Program-made: the position numbers and the translations under genes | In this document: piece after piece, positions 1-7,560 of the stretch | Numbering within the stretch: position 1 is the first letter of the stretch | Layout: every line of letters begins with the position of its first letter | Assembly: GCA_002409285.1 (NCBI GenBank) | Contig: DHUT01000073.1 | Coordinates: forward strand, 642 to 11,839 | Source: Firmicutes bacterium UBA5227 | GTDB lineage: Bacteria; Bacillota; Clostridia; Tissierellales; Sedimentibacteraceae | DNA: 11,198 bases | Direction: 5' to 3' | Notes under the pieces: model-generated | What the model saw: only the letters and a program-made list of their open reading frames with translations | The model's database searches: none | What the model was told of the DNA's origin: nothing

Positions 1-326
1 TTTACTATATAATAATCTACTCCCATATTAATTGCTCTTTGTGTAACCTTATCGTGTCCTACAGCTGACAAAATGATAACCTTAGGAAATTTTTTCAATT
101 CTTTCTTTTGAAGTTTTTCCATTACTCCCAGACCGTCAAGATGAGGCATAATAATATCCAGTATTAATATATCCGGCTCATACTTTTCAACTGCTTCCAG
201 TGCCTTCACACCATCATCGGCCATTTCAACCACCTCAAAGACATTCTTGCTTTCTAAAAAATCTTTTAGTATAAGTCTGAACTCCTTATTGTCATCTGCA
301 ATTACTATTTTAATTTTTTTTTGCAT
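1..326 (-). CDS. spo0A: Spo0A, sporulation response regulator (N-terminal receiver part; truncated by window edge)
   Basis: This gene encodes the master response regulator of sporulation entry, phosphorylated through the phosphorelay or by orphan kinases and then binding DNA. Only 108 complete codons lie in the window; the C-terminal DNA-binding domain is beyond base 1. The ATG at 326 follows a GGGGGA ribosome binding site. The visible protein is a CheY-like receiver domain with the acidic pair D11/D12 (IADDN), the phospho-acceptor D57 in LDIIMPHLDGL, and S87 at the conserved Thr/Ser position (IILSAVG). The LDIIMPHLDGL block is typical of Spo0A and separates it from generic response regulators. 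The last two visible bases (AA) fit the start of the conserved Lys codon expected at 109. It lies directly after spoIVB, the usual arrangement in endospore formers. Confidence 0.95.
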   Translation of the reverse strand, partial: MQKKIKIVIADDNKEFRLILKDFLESKNVFEVVEMADDGVKALEAVEKYEPDILILDIIMPHLDGLGVMEKLQKKELKKFPKVIILSAVGHDKVTQRAINMGVDYYIV

Positions 327-376
327 AATAGATCCCCCTGGTTAATTTTTTATCTTATATTAATAATATACGCAAT

Positions 377-402
377 AATTTTATAAAACCCTTTTTTTTC
401 CT
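377..402 (-). promoter_or_regulatory. Weak candidate SigH-type promoter for spo0A
   Basis: The 203-base gap before spo0A is very AT-rich. On the minus strand it contains AGGA (399-402), then 17 bases, then AAAATT (near 377-382), which resembles the SigH pattern AGGA-N17-GAAT with one mismatch in the -10. Spo0A genes in relatives are driven by SigH, which makes this plausible. A poorer SigA-like alternative is TTGTAA (469-474), 17 bases, TATTAA (446-451). No clear Spo0A-box (TGTCGAA) was seen. Base composition alone could produce either match, so confidence is low. Confidence 0.28.
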
Positions 403-483
403 AAAAAAATTTTTTATTTTATATAATATATTTTTTTTCATCTCTTTAATACTATATATATGACAATTTTACAATTTTAGTAT

Positions 484-521
484 AAAATTTATAAATAAAA
501 CGAACCCCTTTGACCGGGTCG
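484..521 (-). terminator. Probable intrinsic terminator after spoIVB
   Basis: On the minus strand, just past the spoIVB stop, CGACCC and GGGTTCG (516-521 and 501-507) can pair as a six-pair GC-rich stem with one bulged base and an eight-base loop. The stem is followed directly by TTTTATTTAT (491-500). This is one of few GC-rich stems in an AT-rich gap, and its position and U-rich tail fit Rho-independent termination, which would separate spoIVB from spo0A. The stem is short and bulged. Confidence 0.6.
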
Positions 522-529
522 CTTCAAAT

Positions 530-1615
530 CTATTGAGAGTCATTATATACTTCATCAAGAATCCATTCAATATAAATTCCATAACCCTTGGTTGGATCAT
601 TCATAAACACATGGGTTACTGCTCCTACTATTTTATTGTTCTGTATTATGGGACATCCGCTCATACCTTGAATTATACCATTGGTAAGCTCCAATAAGTC
701 ATCATCCACAATTTTTATTACAAAGCTTTTTTCCCCGGGTTTGTTTTGATAAAAAATTTTAGTTATTTCAATTTCGTACGTTTGTATTTCATTGTTTACA
801 CATGAGTATATTTGAGCAGGTCCTATCCTTATCTCTTCCTTTTTACCAACCTCAATTAAATCACGACTGAAATATCCCATACTAATATTATCAATATTGC
901 CATATATACCAAAGCTCGTATTGTCCTCAACCGTCCCAAGATGTTCATTTTTTAAAATATATCCCATTATTTCTCCGGGTTCTCCTTTCTTTCCCAGCTT
1001 TATATTCGTAATGTTAGCTCTTGATATAGTACCTGTTTCTATATCAATAAGGGAACCCGTTTCCGAATCGGAAATTCCGTGACCTATAGCACTGAATTTT
1101 CGCGTCTTAGGGTCTACAAATGTGACTGTTCCTATACCCGCAATATTTTCTCTCGACCAAAATCCAAATTTTAGTTCATCACTTTCATACATCTGAACAG
1201 GAGAAAGAATTAAATCAAAAATTTTGCCCTCTCTTTCTACAGTAAAGCTATAGTCCTTAATCCCTTGTTCCCTTGTATATTTCAATACATCATCTGTTCC
1301 CTCAATACTATGAGAATCTATTGCTAATATTTTGTCTCCTATCTGCATCCCTGCAATTTTTGCTGGAGAAACAGATAATTCATCAGTATTTATTATATCC
1401 GCCAGTCCTACGACTAAAATACCCTCCGTTTTTAATTCCACACCTATGGTCTGACCTCCGGGGATTAAGTATTTGCCTTCAGTTTCAATTACTTCATTGT
1501 CCGTTTTAGTTAACACATATGGATTTGTATTTAAATCATAGCCAAAATAGACTGCGGCCAACAAAATGACAATAAAAAAAATAAAGAATAAAACTCTTTT
1601 AGCGAAACTCTTCAT
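530..1615 (-). CDS. spoIVB: SpoIVB, forespore signalling serine peptidase (family S55)
   Basis: SpoIVB is secreted from the forespore into the space between the two membranes, where it cleaves SpoIVFA (and SpoIIQ in Bacillus). This releases pro-SigK processing in the mother cell. The ATG at 1615 is preferred (361 residues) because AAGGAG at 1622-1627 lies six bases upstream; the longer frame from a TTG at 1630 would start inside or before that site. A hydrophobic N-terminal segment (about residues 8-24) would anchor or export the protein. Next come the family block IPGGQTIGVELKTEG (about 51-65), a PDZ domain (about 65-140) and the S55 peptidase domain. The catalytic residues appear to be H179 (AIGHGI), D304 (KIVDDD) and S319 (GMSGCP). 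Their spacing (D to S 15, H to S 140) is close to that of Bacillus SpoIVB. The C-terminal block GAVTHVFMNDPTKGYGIYIE is strongly conserved in the family. Confidence 0.95.
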   Translation of the reverse strand: MKSFAKRVLFFIFFIVILLAAVYFGYDLNTNPYVLTKTDNEVIETEGKYLIPGGQTIGVELKTEGILVVGLADIINTDELSVSPAKIAGMQIGDKILAIDSHSIEGTDDVLKYTREQGIKDYSFTVEREGKIFDLILSPVQMYESDELKFGFWSRENIAGIGTVTFVDPKTRKFSAIGHGISDSETGSLIDIETGTISRANITNIKLGKKGEPGEIMGYILKNEHLGTVEDNTSFGIYGNIDNISMGYFSRDLIEVGKKEEIRIGPAQIYSCVNNEIQTYEIEITKIFYQNKPGEKSFVIKIVDDDLLELTNGIIQGMSGCPIIQNNKIVGAVTHVFMNDPTKGYGIYIEWILDEVYNDSQ

Positions 1616-1621
1616 TATGCT

Positions 1622-1627
1622 CTCCTT
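1622..1627 (-). promoter_or_regulatory. Ribosome binding site deciding the spoIVB start
   Basis: AAGGAG on the minus strand, six bases from the ATG at 1615. It excludes the upstream in-frame TTG at 1630, which lies immediately before this site. Confidence 0.8.
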
Positions 1628-1640
1628 CAAGTTTTATCTT

Positions 1641-1671
1641 TAATTTCTCCACATAACACTTGTATTATTCT
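1641..1671 (-). promoter_or_regulatory. Candidate forespore (SigF/SigG) promoter of spoIVB
   Basis: On the minus strand AGAATA (1666-1671) is separated by 15 bases from GGAGAAATTA (1641-1650). The second element fits the SigF/SigG -10 pattern GG-n-r-A-n-A-h-T-r at every defined position. The first differs from wGywTA at one position. A transcript would start about 20 bases before the spoIVB ATG, leaving the ribosome binding site intact. spoIVB is a forespore gene (mainly SigG) in Bacillus, so the match is in the expected place. No terminator is visible between recN and spoIVB, so read-through from recN is also possible. Confidence 0.5.
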
Positions 1672-1688
1672 GATTTTCTAATCCTTTA

Positions 1689-3353
1689 TTAAACATTCTT
1701 GCTTGAATCAATCAAATCTTTTGCATTATTTAAGGATTTTTCAGTAATTTTCATACCGCTTAATAATCTGGCAATTTCATAAACCTTGTTTTCATCATTA
1801 AGCCTCTTAACAGTGCTGTAAGTATTCTCACCAACTACTTTTTTTTCAATTAAAAAATGATTTTCCGAAATAGAAGCTATTTGCGGTGAATGTGTTACAC
1901 ATATTACCTGATGCTTATGTGAAATATAGTTCATTTTAATACCTGCCATCTGAGCAGTCTTGCCGCTGATTCCCGAATCAATTTCGTCAAATACCATAGT
2001 TTGCACGCTTGCAATATCAGCGCTTATCTTCTTAAATGCCAGCATGATGCGGGAGGCTTCTCCGCCGGAAACAATCTTTTGAACAGAATTCAAATCACTT
2101 CCTGCATTTGTTGATATTAAAAATTCTACATCATCAATTCCATCAGGTGAAAAGAAGCTCTTTCTTTCAATACTTACTTTAAACCTTATATTTTTCATGT
2201 TCAGGTCATTAAGTTCCATGAGAAGTTGATTTTCAAGAAATTCAGCCGCTTTTTTTCTTTCTTTTGATATTTTTTCAGAAATCTCTTTTAATGTATTAAA
2301 TAATAAATTTTTTTCCTTTACCAAATCATTTAATTTGTATTCTGCCTCTTTTAATAAATTTAATTCCTTCTCTGATTCATTTCTGTATTCAAAAATTTTA
2401 TCAATTGTAAATCCATACTTTCTTTTTAGCCTGTTAATAAGAGTCATTCGATTTTCAATCGTTTCAAGTTTATTTTCATTAAAATCCAATCCCTCCGAAT
2501 AATCTCTTAAATCATAGTGAAGGTATTGAATTTCTTCCAGTATTATATCAAGCCTTGAAAGGAAACTGTCCAATGCTTCATCATATACTTTAATTCTGTT
2601 AATGATACTGTAAACGTTATTTAGTGCATTATTTGAGGCAAGTGTATTGTTTGCTTCATATAATGAGTTCTGCAATTCCTTTATATTTGAAAGCTTTTTT
2701 ATATCCTTTAACAATTCTTCCTCTTCTGATTCCCCTAAGGCGGCTTCATCTATTTCATCTATTTCGTATTGCAGCTGTTCAATTTTAATTTCTTTATTAA
2801 TAAGTTTTTTTTGAAGAAAATCTATTTCATTTATTTTTTCATTGTATTCCTCAAGCAATTTTGAGTACTGGCATAAATCGACATTAAGCTCCTTTTGAAT
2901 AAGACTGTCCAATAATTTAATGTGATTTTCCTTTTTAAATAAACTTTCATGACCAAACTGACCGTATATATCCATCAGGCAGCTTCCTACATCTTTTAAG
3001 GAGTTTAAAGGAACAGCTCTCCCATTAACTTTGCTCAAGCTTTTGCCGGTATCCAGTATTTCCCTTGAAATAATCAGAAAGTCTTCAGTATCAATTTGAA
3101 TATTTAGCCTATTCAAAATACTATACACTTCACTATTATCTGTAACATCAAAAACAGCTTCGATAACAGCGCTGCTTTTTCCTTTTCGAATTAAGTCTTT
3201 TGAGGCTCTTCCTCCCAGGATCAGCGACATAGCTTCGATCAATACTGATTTTCCCGAACCTGTTTCTCCGGTAAATACATTAAAACCCTTATTAAAATTA
3301 ATAGATTCATTTTCAAAAATAGCAAAATTGCTTATACTTAGATTAAGCAGCAT
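1689..3353 (-). CDS. recN: RecN, SMC-like DNA repair ATPase
   Basis: RecN is a cytosolic SMC-like ATPase recruited early to DNA double-strand breaks, where it helps bring ends or sister molecules together for recombination. The 554 residues are close to the usual length (about 550-576). The Walker A motif GETGSGKS is at 29-36. The middle (about 150-375) is charged and rich in Glu/Lys/Leu, as expected of the antiparallel coiled coil. The ABC signature VSGGEAS starts at 428, Walker B TMVFDEIDSG has its D/E pair at 456-457, and the switch His is in VTHSPQ (about 488). The ATG at 3353 is preceded by GGTGA, which lies just past the argR stop ten bases upstream, so the two are probably co-transcribed and translationally linked. 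No SOS (LexA) box was seen directly upstream; expression probably comes from the tlyA promoter. Confidence 0.96.
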   Translation of the reverse strand: MLLNLSISNFAIFENESINFNKGFNVFTGETGSGKSVLIEAMSLILGGRASKDLIRKGKSSAVIEAVFDVTDNSEVYSILNRLNIQIDTEDFLIISREILDTGKSLSKVNGRAVPLNSLKDVGSCLMDIYGQFGHESLFKKENHIKLLDSLIQKELNVDLCQYSKLLEEYNEKINEIDFLQKKLINKEIKIEQLQYEIDEIDEAALGESEEEELLKDIKKLSNIKELQNSLYEANNTLASNNALNNVYSIINRIKVYDEALDSFLSRLDIILEEIQYLHYDLRDYSEGLDFNENKLETIENRMTLINRLKRKYGFTIDKIFEYRNESEKELNLLKEAEYKLNDLVKEKNLLFNTLKEISEKISKERKKAAEFLENQLLMELNDLNMKNIRFKVSIERKSFFSPDGIDDVEFLISTNAGSDLNSVQKIVSGGEASRIMLAFKKISADIASVQTMVFDEIDSGISGKTAQMAGIKMNYISHKHQVICVTHSPQIASISENHFLIEKKVVGENTYSTVKRLNDENKVYEIARLLSGMKITEKSLNNAKDLIDSSKNV

Positions 3354-3363
3354 TATATCACCG

Positions 3364-3816
3364 TTATCTTATATTTCCTTTAAATTCTTCCAATACTCTT
3401 TCTACAGCTTCAACTGTCCTTATGGCTACAAATACCGTATCATCTCCGGCAAGAGTTCCTACTATATCATCCACACCCATGTAATCAATTGCTGATGCAC
3501 AAATCTGAGCAGCTCCCGGTATTGTTCTTAAAACTATGGTATTCATAGCATTATCAATAGAAACTACGGAGTTCTCAAATATTTTATATAGCCTGTCAGT
3601 AATGCCTTCCTGGTTCTGCCCTATGGTTGCATATTTGTATTTTCCGCTCTTGGACATAACCTTAACCAGCCTGAGTTCCTTTATGTCTCTTGAAATAGTA
3701 GCTTGAGTTACGTCAATCCCCATTGCTTTCAAGCCGTCTGCAAGTTCCTCCTGAGTTTCTACTTCCTTTTTGGAAATAAGTTCAAGAATTTTTGTTTGTC
3801 TTGTATACTTTTTCAT
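3364..3816 (-). CDS. argR: ArgR/AhrC, arginine-responsive transcription regulator
   Basis: ArgR is a hexameric regulator that binds L-arginine and then ARG boxes, repressing arginine synthesis and often activating its breakdown. The protein has the usual length (150 residues). The N-terminal winged helix-turn-helix (about 1-65) contains the recognition-helix block TQATISRDIKEL at 37-48. The C-terminal domain has GAAQICASAID (101-111) and the arginine-binding GTLAGDDT block at 120-127. The ATG at 3816 follows GAGGTGA, which overlaps the tlyA stop codon (three bases between stop and start), so tlyA and argR are translationally coupled. No arginine genes are in the window; argR next to recN and tlyA is the standard order in Firmicutes and says little about its targets. 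No convincing ARG box was noticed nearby. Confidence 0.96.
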   Translation of the reverse strand: MKKYTRQTKILELISKKEVETQEELADGLKAMGIDVTQATISRDIKELRLVKVMSKSGKYKYATIGQNQEGITDRLYKIFENSVVSIDNAMNTIVLRTIPGAAQICASAIDYMGVDDIVGTLAGDDTVFVAIRTVEAVERVLEEFKGNIR

Positions 3817-3819
3817 TAG

Positions 3820-4641
3820 TCACCTCATACTAATATTTTTATAATATTCAAAAGCTTGCGTTACTAAGTTTTTGAATTGAGTTTCTGTTCGGGTTGGATA
3901 AATTTCTTGTTTGTTTTTCTTAATGTGAGCCAGGTACTCAATATTTCCGTCTCCTCCTTTAATTGGGGAGAAGGTAATATCTTTTATAAACATGTTGTTT
4001 TGACAGCAGTACATCTGTATATTGCTTAAAACCTCCAAATGGATTTTTTTGTCCTTAATGATACCGTTTTTACCAATATTATGTCTTCCTGCCTCGTACT
4101 GAGGTTTTATAAGTGCTATAATATCTATAGTTTCATTACTGATTTTCGCAACATTAGGTAAAATTAACTTCAATGATATGAAAGATACATCTATGGTAAT
4201 TATATCGACATATTCTTCAAAAATTCCAGTATCCATATATCTGAAATTTGTCCCCTCCAGGTTTATTACACGCTCATCATTTTTCAAAGTATCATGCAGC
4301 TGGTCATGACCTACATCAATCGCATAGACTTTTCTTGCACTATTTTTAATCATGTAGTCTGTAAAGCCGCCTGTGGAAGCCCCTATATCGACAGCTACCT
4401 TATTTTCAACAACAATATGAAAATATTCAACCGCTCTTTCTATTTTTGATGCTCCTCTTCCCACATATTCAAAATTATTTCTGACTTCAATTTTGTCCGA
4501 AGAGCTTACTTTAAAAGAAGGCTTTGTAGCTAATTTATCATTAACATATACACTGTTTTTAATTATAAGCTGTTTCGCACGTTCTCTGCTCTCAGTCAGA
4601 TTATTTTGGTGCAGATATACATCAAGTCTATATTCTTCCAT
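3820..4641 (-). CDS. tlyA: TlyA-family ribosomal RNA 2'-O-methyltransferase (S4 + FtsJ-like)
   Basis: TlyA-family enzymes use S-adenosylmethionine to methylate ribose 2'-OH groups in rRNA (C1409 of 16S and/or C1920 of 23S in mycobacteria); many are annotated as hemolysin A. An S4 RNA-binding domain occupies about residues 5-60 and an FtsJ/RrmJ-type methyltransferase fold the rest. The SAM-binding motif VDIGASTGGFTD is at 84-95. K66, D151, K179 and E235 keep exactly the spacing of the K-D-K-E tetrad known from Mycobacterium TlyA (85, 28 and 56), so the enzyme looks active. Start choice is unsettled: the ATG at 4641 gives 273 residues, while an in-frame TTG directly before it (4644) is three bases nearer to the GAGGT at 4655-4659. 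It has its own SigA-type promoter and leads the tlyA-argR-recN operon. Confidence 0.92.
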   Translation of the reverse strand: MEEYRLDVYLHQNNLTESRERAKQLIIKNSVYVNDKLATKPSFKVSSSDKIEVRNNFEYVGRGASKIERAVEYFHIVVENKVAVDIGASTGGFTDYMIKNSARKVYAIDVGHDQLHDTLKNDERVINLEGTNFRYMDTGIFEEYVDIITIDVSFISLKLILPNVAKISNETIDIIALIKPQYEAGRHNIGKNGIIKDKKIHLEVLSNIQMYCCQNNMFIKDITFSPIKGGDGNIEYLAHIKKNKQEIYPTRTETQFKNLVTQAFEYYKNISMR

Positions 4642-4697
4642 CAATTACTAAATAACCTCATAATTTCTTTTCAAGCCTATTTGAACAATTCTTTAAA

Positions 4698-4726
4698 ATT
4701 ATAGCACAAAGATTTATAAATATCAA
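4698..4726 (-). promoter_or_regulatory. SigA-type promoter of tlyA-argR-recN (extended -10)
   Basis: Minus strand TTGATA (4721-4726), a 17-base spacer, then TATAAT (4698-4703). The spacer ends in TGC, giving an extended -10 (TG-n-TATAAT). Only one of twelve core bases departs from consensus. The transcript would start near 4691, about 50 bases before the tlyA start. It lies in the 152-base gap between xseB and tlyA, which holds no other gene and no clear GC-rich terminator, so some read-through from xseB is likely. Confidence 0.8.
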
Positions 4727-4796
4727 TTATAATTTTAAATTTTATTAATAATTAAGTACTTATTATGTATAATTGGTGTATATGCTCATAATTATT

Positions 4797-5000
4797 CTAA
4801 GAAATGCGGTCGAAATTTTCGTCAATAATCTTTATTTTCTTTTGAGTTTCTTTTAGCTTTTTTTCACAGAAAGAATAAGCCTTCATTCCTTCTTCATAGT
4901 TATTTAATAGTTCTTCAATGGAAATGTTTTCATTTTCTTCAAATTTTTTTATTATATTTTTTAAGTATTCCAATGCACTTTCAAAACTTTCAAATTCCAT
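4797..5000 (-). CDS. xseB: XseB, exonuclease VII small subunit
   Basis: XseB is the small, mostly helical subunit of exonuclease VII. Several copies associate with XseA to form the enzyme that degrades single-stranded DNA. The 67 residues match the family (about 60-85). The sequence is Glu/Lys-rich and helical, with the typical start FESALEYLKNIIKKFEENEN (4-23), the conserved LLNNYEEGMKAYSFCEKKL region and an acidic C-terminal stretch. The ATG at 5000 shares its A with the xseA stop codon (TAATG, one-base overlap), so translation is coupled to xseA, as expected for subunits of one complex. After xseB relatives often carry ispA and dxs; here the operon ends and a new promoter follows. Confidence 0.93.
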   Translation of the reverse strand: MEFESFESALEYLKNIIKKFEENENISIEELLNNYEEGMKAYSFCEKKLKETQKKIKIIDENFDRIS

Positions 5001-6190
5001 TATTCAACCTCTTTTATATTAATTGTTTCTGCCTGTATTATAAAATCCATAAATCTGATATTCAATATATCCTTGATTTCAATCTGTTCGCTTTTCCTTA
5101 TAATATTTCCGCTGTTGTCCGAAACCAAAGCAAAACCCTCTTTTAGCTTTTTTGAATAATCGTAACCGATAAGCTTTTCTTTTAATAGCTTAAGCTGAAA
5201 AGACAAGCCCTCAAGCTCTTTTTCCGTCCTGATTTTAATGATATTTTTGTAGCCTTCTGTTTCATTTACCAGCCGGTATATATTTTCTACGGGCAAGCAG
5301 CTCTTTAAAATAAATTTTGAAGAATTCAGGCTTGCTTCTTTCATCGAAAGATTGTTTAAGGTATTTTGCCTTAATGCATAAGCGTAGCCTTCAAGCTTTT
5401 CTTCAATATCCTTATATCCCCTTATTATTCTTTCCGCTGCTGCCGTGGGAGTATGGCAATATATATCCGCCACATAATCTGTCAGGGTTCTGTCAGTTTC
5501 ATGGCCAATTCCTGTCACCACAGGTATTTCTGATTTATATACCTCTTCGGCAACCTTTATGTCGTTGAAGACGCTTAAATCCTCAAAGCTTCCTCCGCCT
5601 CTTGAAATCAAAATTACATCCGGTTTATTATTTTCATTATTGAAAAACTTAAGTCCGTCAATAATGCTTTCTTTGGATTTTTCCCCCTGCACCAATGTAT
5701 TGTAAATAATAATTTCAATGGCAGCCTTAACACCTTCAAAGGTTTTTAATATATCCTTTAATGCTGCCCCTGTTTTAGAGGTGATTATTCCGATTCTTGA
5801 AGGGTATGTTGGTATATCCCTGTGCCTATCAAACATTCCTTCTGCTTTTAATCTTTCTTTCATCATTTCTAAATCAGCTAAAATTTTACCGAATCCAACT
5901 CTCTCAATATTTCTGATTACAAGCTGATAGCTGCCCTTTGCTTCATATACGGAAAGTTCTCCTTCGGCAATAATTTTATCACCGTCTTTTGAAATGTTAT
6001 CAGCAAAAAAAGCGACACAATTGATACATGATACTTCATCACACAGGGAGAAATAGGTGTATCCTGTCTTGCTTATTCGAATGTTAGATATTTCTCCTTC
6101 TACTCTAAGGTTGTTTAATATTGAGTTGCTCATAAGATATTTTTTTATATATTGATTTAAAACTGAAACTTTAATGGGTTTTATTTTCAT
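5000..6190 (-). CDS. xseA: XseA, exonuclease VII large subunit
   Basis: XseA is the catalytic subunit of exonuclease VII, which digests single-stranded DNA from both ends into oligonucleotides and takes part in repair. An OB-fold (about 1-100) binds DNA. The catalytic domain follows, with IGIITSKTGAALKD at 133-146, RGGGSFEDL at 197-205, GIGHETD at 227-233 and TPTAAAE at 247-253. R197, H230 and D233 correspond to the important R205, H238 and D241 of the E. coli enzyme, with the same 33-residue R-H spacing. The C-terminal third is a coiled coil that contacts XseB. At 396 residues it is shorter than the roughly 450 of E. coli and Bacillus, mainly in the coiled coil. The ATG at 6190 follows AGGTGG and lies 20 bases inside the end of the upstream TsaD-like gene. 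Confidence 0.95.
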   Translation of the reverse strand: MKIKPIKVSVLNQYIKKYLMSNSILNNLRVEGEISNIRISKTGYTYFSLCDEVSCINCVAFFADNISKDGDKIIAEGELSVYEAKGSYQLVIRNIERVGFGKILADLEMMKERLKAEGMFDRHRDIPTYPSRIGIITSKTGAALKDILKTFEGVKAAIEIIIYNTLVQGEKSKESIIDGLKFFNNENNKPDVILISRGGGSFEDLSVFNDIKVAEEVYKSEIPVVTGIGHETDRTLTDYVADIYCHTPTAAAERIIRGYKDIEEKLEGYAYALRQNTLNNLSMKEASLNSSKFILKSCLPVENIYRLVNETEGYKNIIKIRTEKELEGLSFQLKLLKEKLIGYDYSKKLKEGFALVSDNSGNIIRKSEQIEIKDILNIRFMDFIIQAETINIKEVE

Positions 6191-7136
6191 TATACCACCT
6201 GTCTATAATTGGGAGAAATGAAACTCCTACTGCATTATCGGAAGAATTTTCTTTTGTAGGGAAAATTACTTTATATTGATTTAATTTTTCTGATACCAGA
6301 CTTCGTATCATACCGTTAGATGCAACACCCCCGGCAAGAATTACGGTATCAAAATAAATTTTTTGTTTTATGCTGTTGATTACGTGCAAAATGCAGTCAG
6401 AGATATATCTGAACAGAGAATTAATAACTGATTCCATGCTGTATTTTCCGGAAAGATATAGATTGCTGTAATAATTCTCCATACCCGATAGATTAATATA
6501 ACTTTCACCGCTGATTGCAGGTACCTTTATATTTTCTATATTAAAGTTATTTTCAAGGTATTTTTCCATATAAATGCCGCAAGGGAAAGGGAATTCCATA
6601 ATAGTTCCCACTCTATCAACAAGCTGACCAAATGTTATATCCTTGCTTCCTCCCTCTATACTCGCATTATAGCCTTTATGCGCTTTTGATACACTTAAAA
6701 ACTCTGTGGTTCCTCCTGACATATGAATTGCCAGAATGTTATTATTTAATTTTTTATATTGATTAATTAAAGAGGCGGCAATATGATTCTCCTGATGGGA
6801 ATATTCCAGATACTTACAGTCTAAGGTGCCGGCAATTGTTTTGCCATAGCCTTGTCCCACAGTAAAAACAGGCATATAAGAGCCCTCAACATTCCTTGGT
6901 TTAGAACTTACGGAAACAACTTTTATGTTTTTTAGCTCTGCCTCTATTTCCTCATAAAGTCTGCAAAAATTCTTTAAATGCTGAAATACCGCATCCTGCT
7001 GTCTCAAACCCTTTTTACCTGAAGGAATGCTTAACACCGCCCTTTTGTCAGCAATTACTTCGCCGGTGTTAAAATCTGTTAAAGCAACGGATGTGGTATA
7101 TGCGCTTGTATCAATACCCAGTACATAATCTGTCAT
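6171..7136 (-). CDS. TsaD/Kae1-like ASKHA-fold protein (clostridial paralog, annotated as M22 peptidase)
   Basis: This gene belongs to the TsaD/Kae1 superfamily, whose main member makes the t6A modification of tRNA. It is shorter (321 residues) and more divergent than true TsaD, and paralogs at this nusB-xseA position are recalled from clostridia. The ASKHA fold is visible in order: GIDTSAYTTS (7-16), a metal-site motif HQENH (114-118; TsaD has H-x-E-x-H), HMSGGTTE (138-145), an Asp-containing helix after IEGGSKD (160-166), LAGGVASNGMIR (267-278) and SSDNAVG (298-304). The binding motifs are kept, so nucleotide and metal binding seem likely, but the substrate is unknown. The old name O-sialoglycoprotein endopeptidase should not be taken literally. 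It overlaps nusB by four bases (ATGA) and xseA by 20, so all are co-translated. True TsaD is presumably elsewhere in the genome. Confidence 0.85.
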   Translation of the reverse strand: MTDYVLGIDTSAYTTSVALTDFNTGEVIADKRAVLSIPSGKKGLRQQDAVFQHLKNFCRLYEEIEAELKNIKVVSVSSKPRNVEGSYMPVFTVGQGYGKTIAGTLDCKYLEYSHQENHIAASLINQYKKLNNNILAIHMSGGTTEFLSVSKAHKGYNASIEGGSKDITFGQLVDRVGTIMEFPFPCGIYMEKYLENNFNIENIKVPAISGESYINLSGMENYYSNLYLSGKYSMESVINSLFRYISDCILHVINSIKQKIYFDTVILAGGVASNGMIRSLVSEKLNQYKVIFPTKENSSDNAVGVSFLPIIDRWYNENKTH

Positions 7137-7537
7137 TTTTCAATACACCTTACAACTGTGCCCAAAATGCCGTTAATAAATTTGTGTGAATCTTCATTTG
7201 AATATTTTTTACTTATTTCAACAGCTTCATTTATTGAAACTGACTGGGGGATTGAGGCGTTGTATAATATTTCCGACAATGCAACACGAAGTATTGCAAG
7301 ATCAACCTTTGCAATTCTGTTTATTTTCCAGTCCTTAGAATTTTCCGTAATATAATTGTCGATTACCTTTAGGTTATCAATCATGTCGTCCATAGTTTTA
7401 TTCAGATAGCCTGCGTCAACATCTTCTATTTCAAAATGGTCAATATATTTGCAGGGCAGTGTTTTATCAAATTCCTTGTTAATATCCATGCAATAGGCTA
7501 TCTTAACCGCTTCTTCTCTTGTTTCTTTTCGTTTCAT
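7133..7537 (-). CDS. nusB: NusB, transcription antitermination factor
   Basis: NusB binds boxA RNA together with NusE (ribosomal protein S10) and supports antitermination, chiefly in rRNA operons. The all-helical NusB fold is recognisable across the 134 residues. The N-terminal RKETREEAVKIAYCMDINKE matches the usual RRxARExALQ-type opening. The blocks INRIAKVDLAILRVALSEIL (about 73-92), IPQSVSINEAVEISKKYS and KFINGILGTVVR at the C terminus are typical. The length is normal for the family. The ATG at 7537 has a strong GGAGG four bases away. It ends in the four-base overlap ATGA with the TsaD-like gene. Transcription should start at the palindromic promoter at 7711-7739, giving a leader of about 165 bases that includes the repeat block. 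Confidence 0.95.
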   Translation of the reverse strand: MKRKETREEAVKIAYCMDINKEFDKTLPCKYIDHFEIEDVDAGYLNKTMDDMIDNLKVIDNYITENSKDWKINRIAKVDLAILRVALSEILYNASIPQSVSINEAVEISKKYSNEDSHKFINGILGTVVRCIEK

Positions 7538-7560
7538 AGTTCCTCCGTTACATAAGCTTA

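Noticed and set aside
4641..4644. TTG at 4644 as the definite tlyA start
   Set aside because: It adds a single residue; the adjacent ATG is the more usual codon, though the ribosome binding site is slightly nearer to the TTG, so this is left open.
4727..4796. AT-rich dyads after xseB as a terminator
   Set aside because: Pairings such as AAGTACTT are short and have no GC pairs of weight; base composition alone would give them.
6171..7136. TsaD-like gene as a glycoprotein endopeptidase
   Set aside because: That activity is a historic annotation of the family; the visible motifs support an ATP- and metal-binding ASKHA fold, not a protease.
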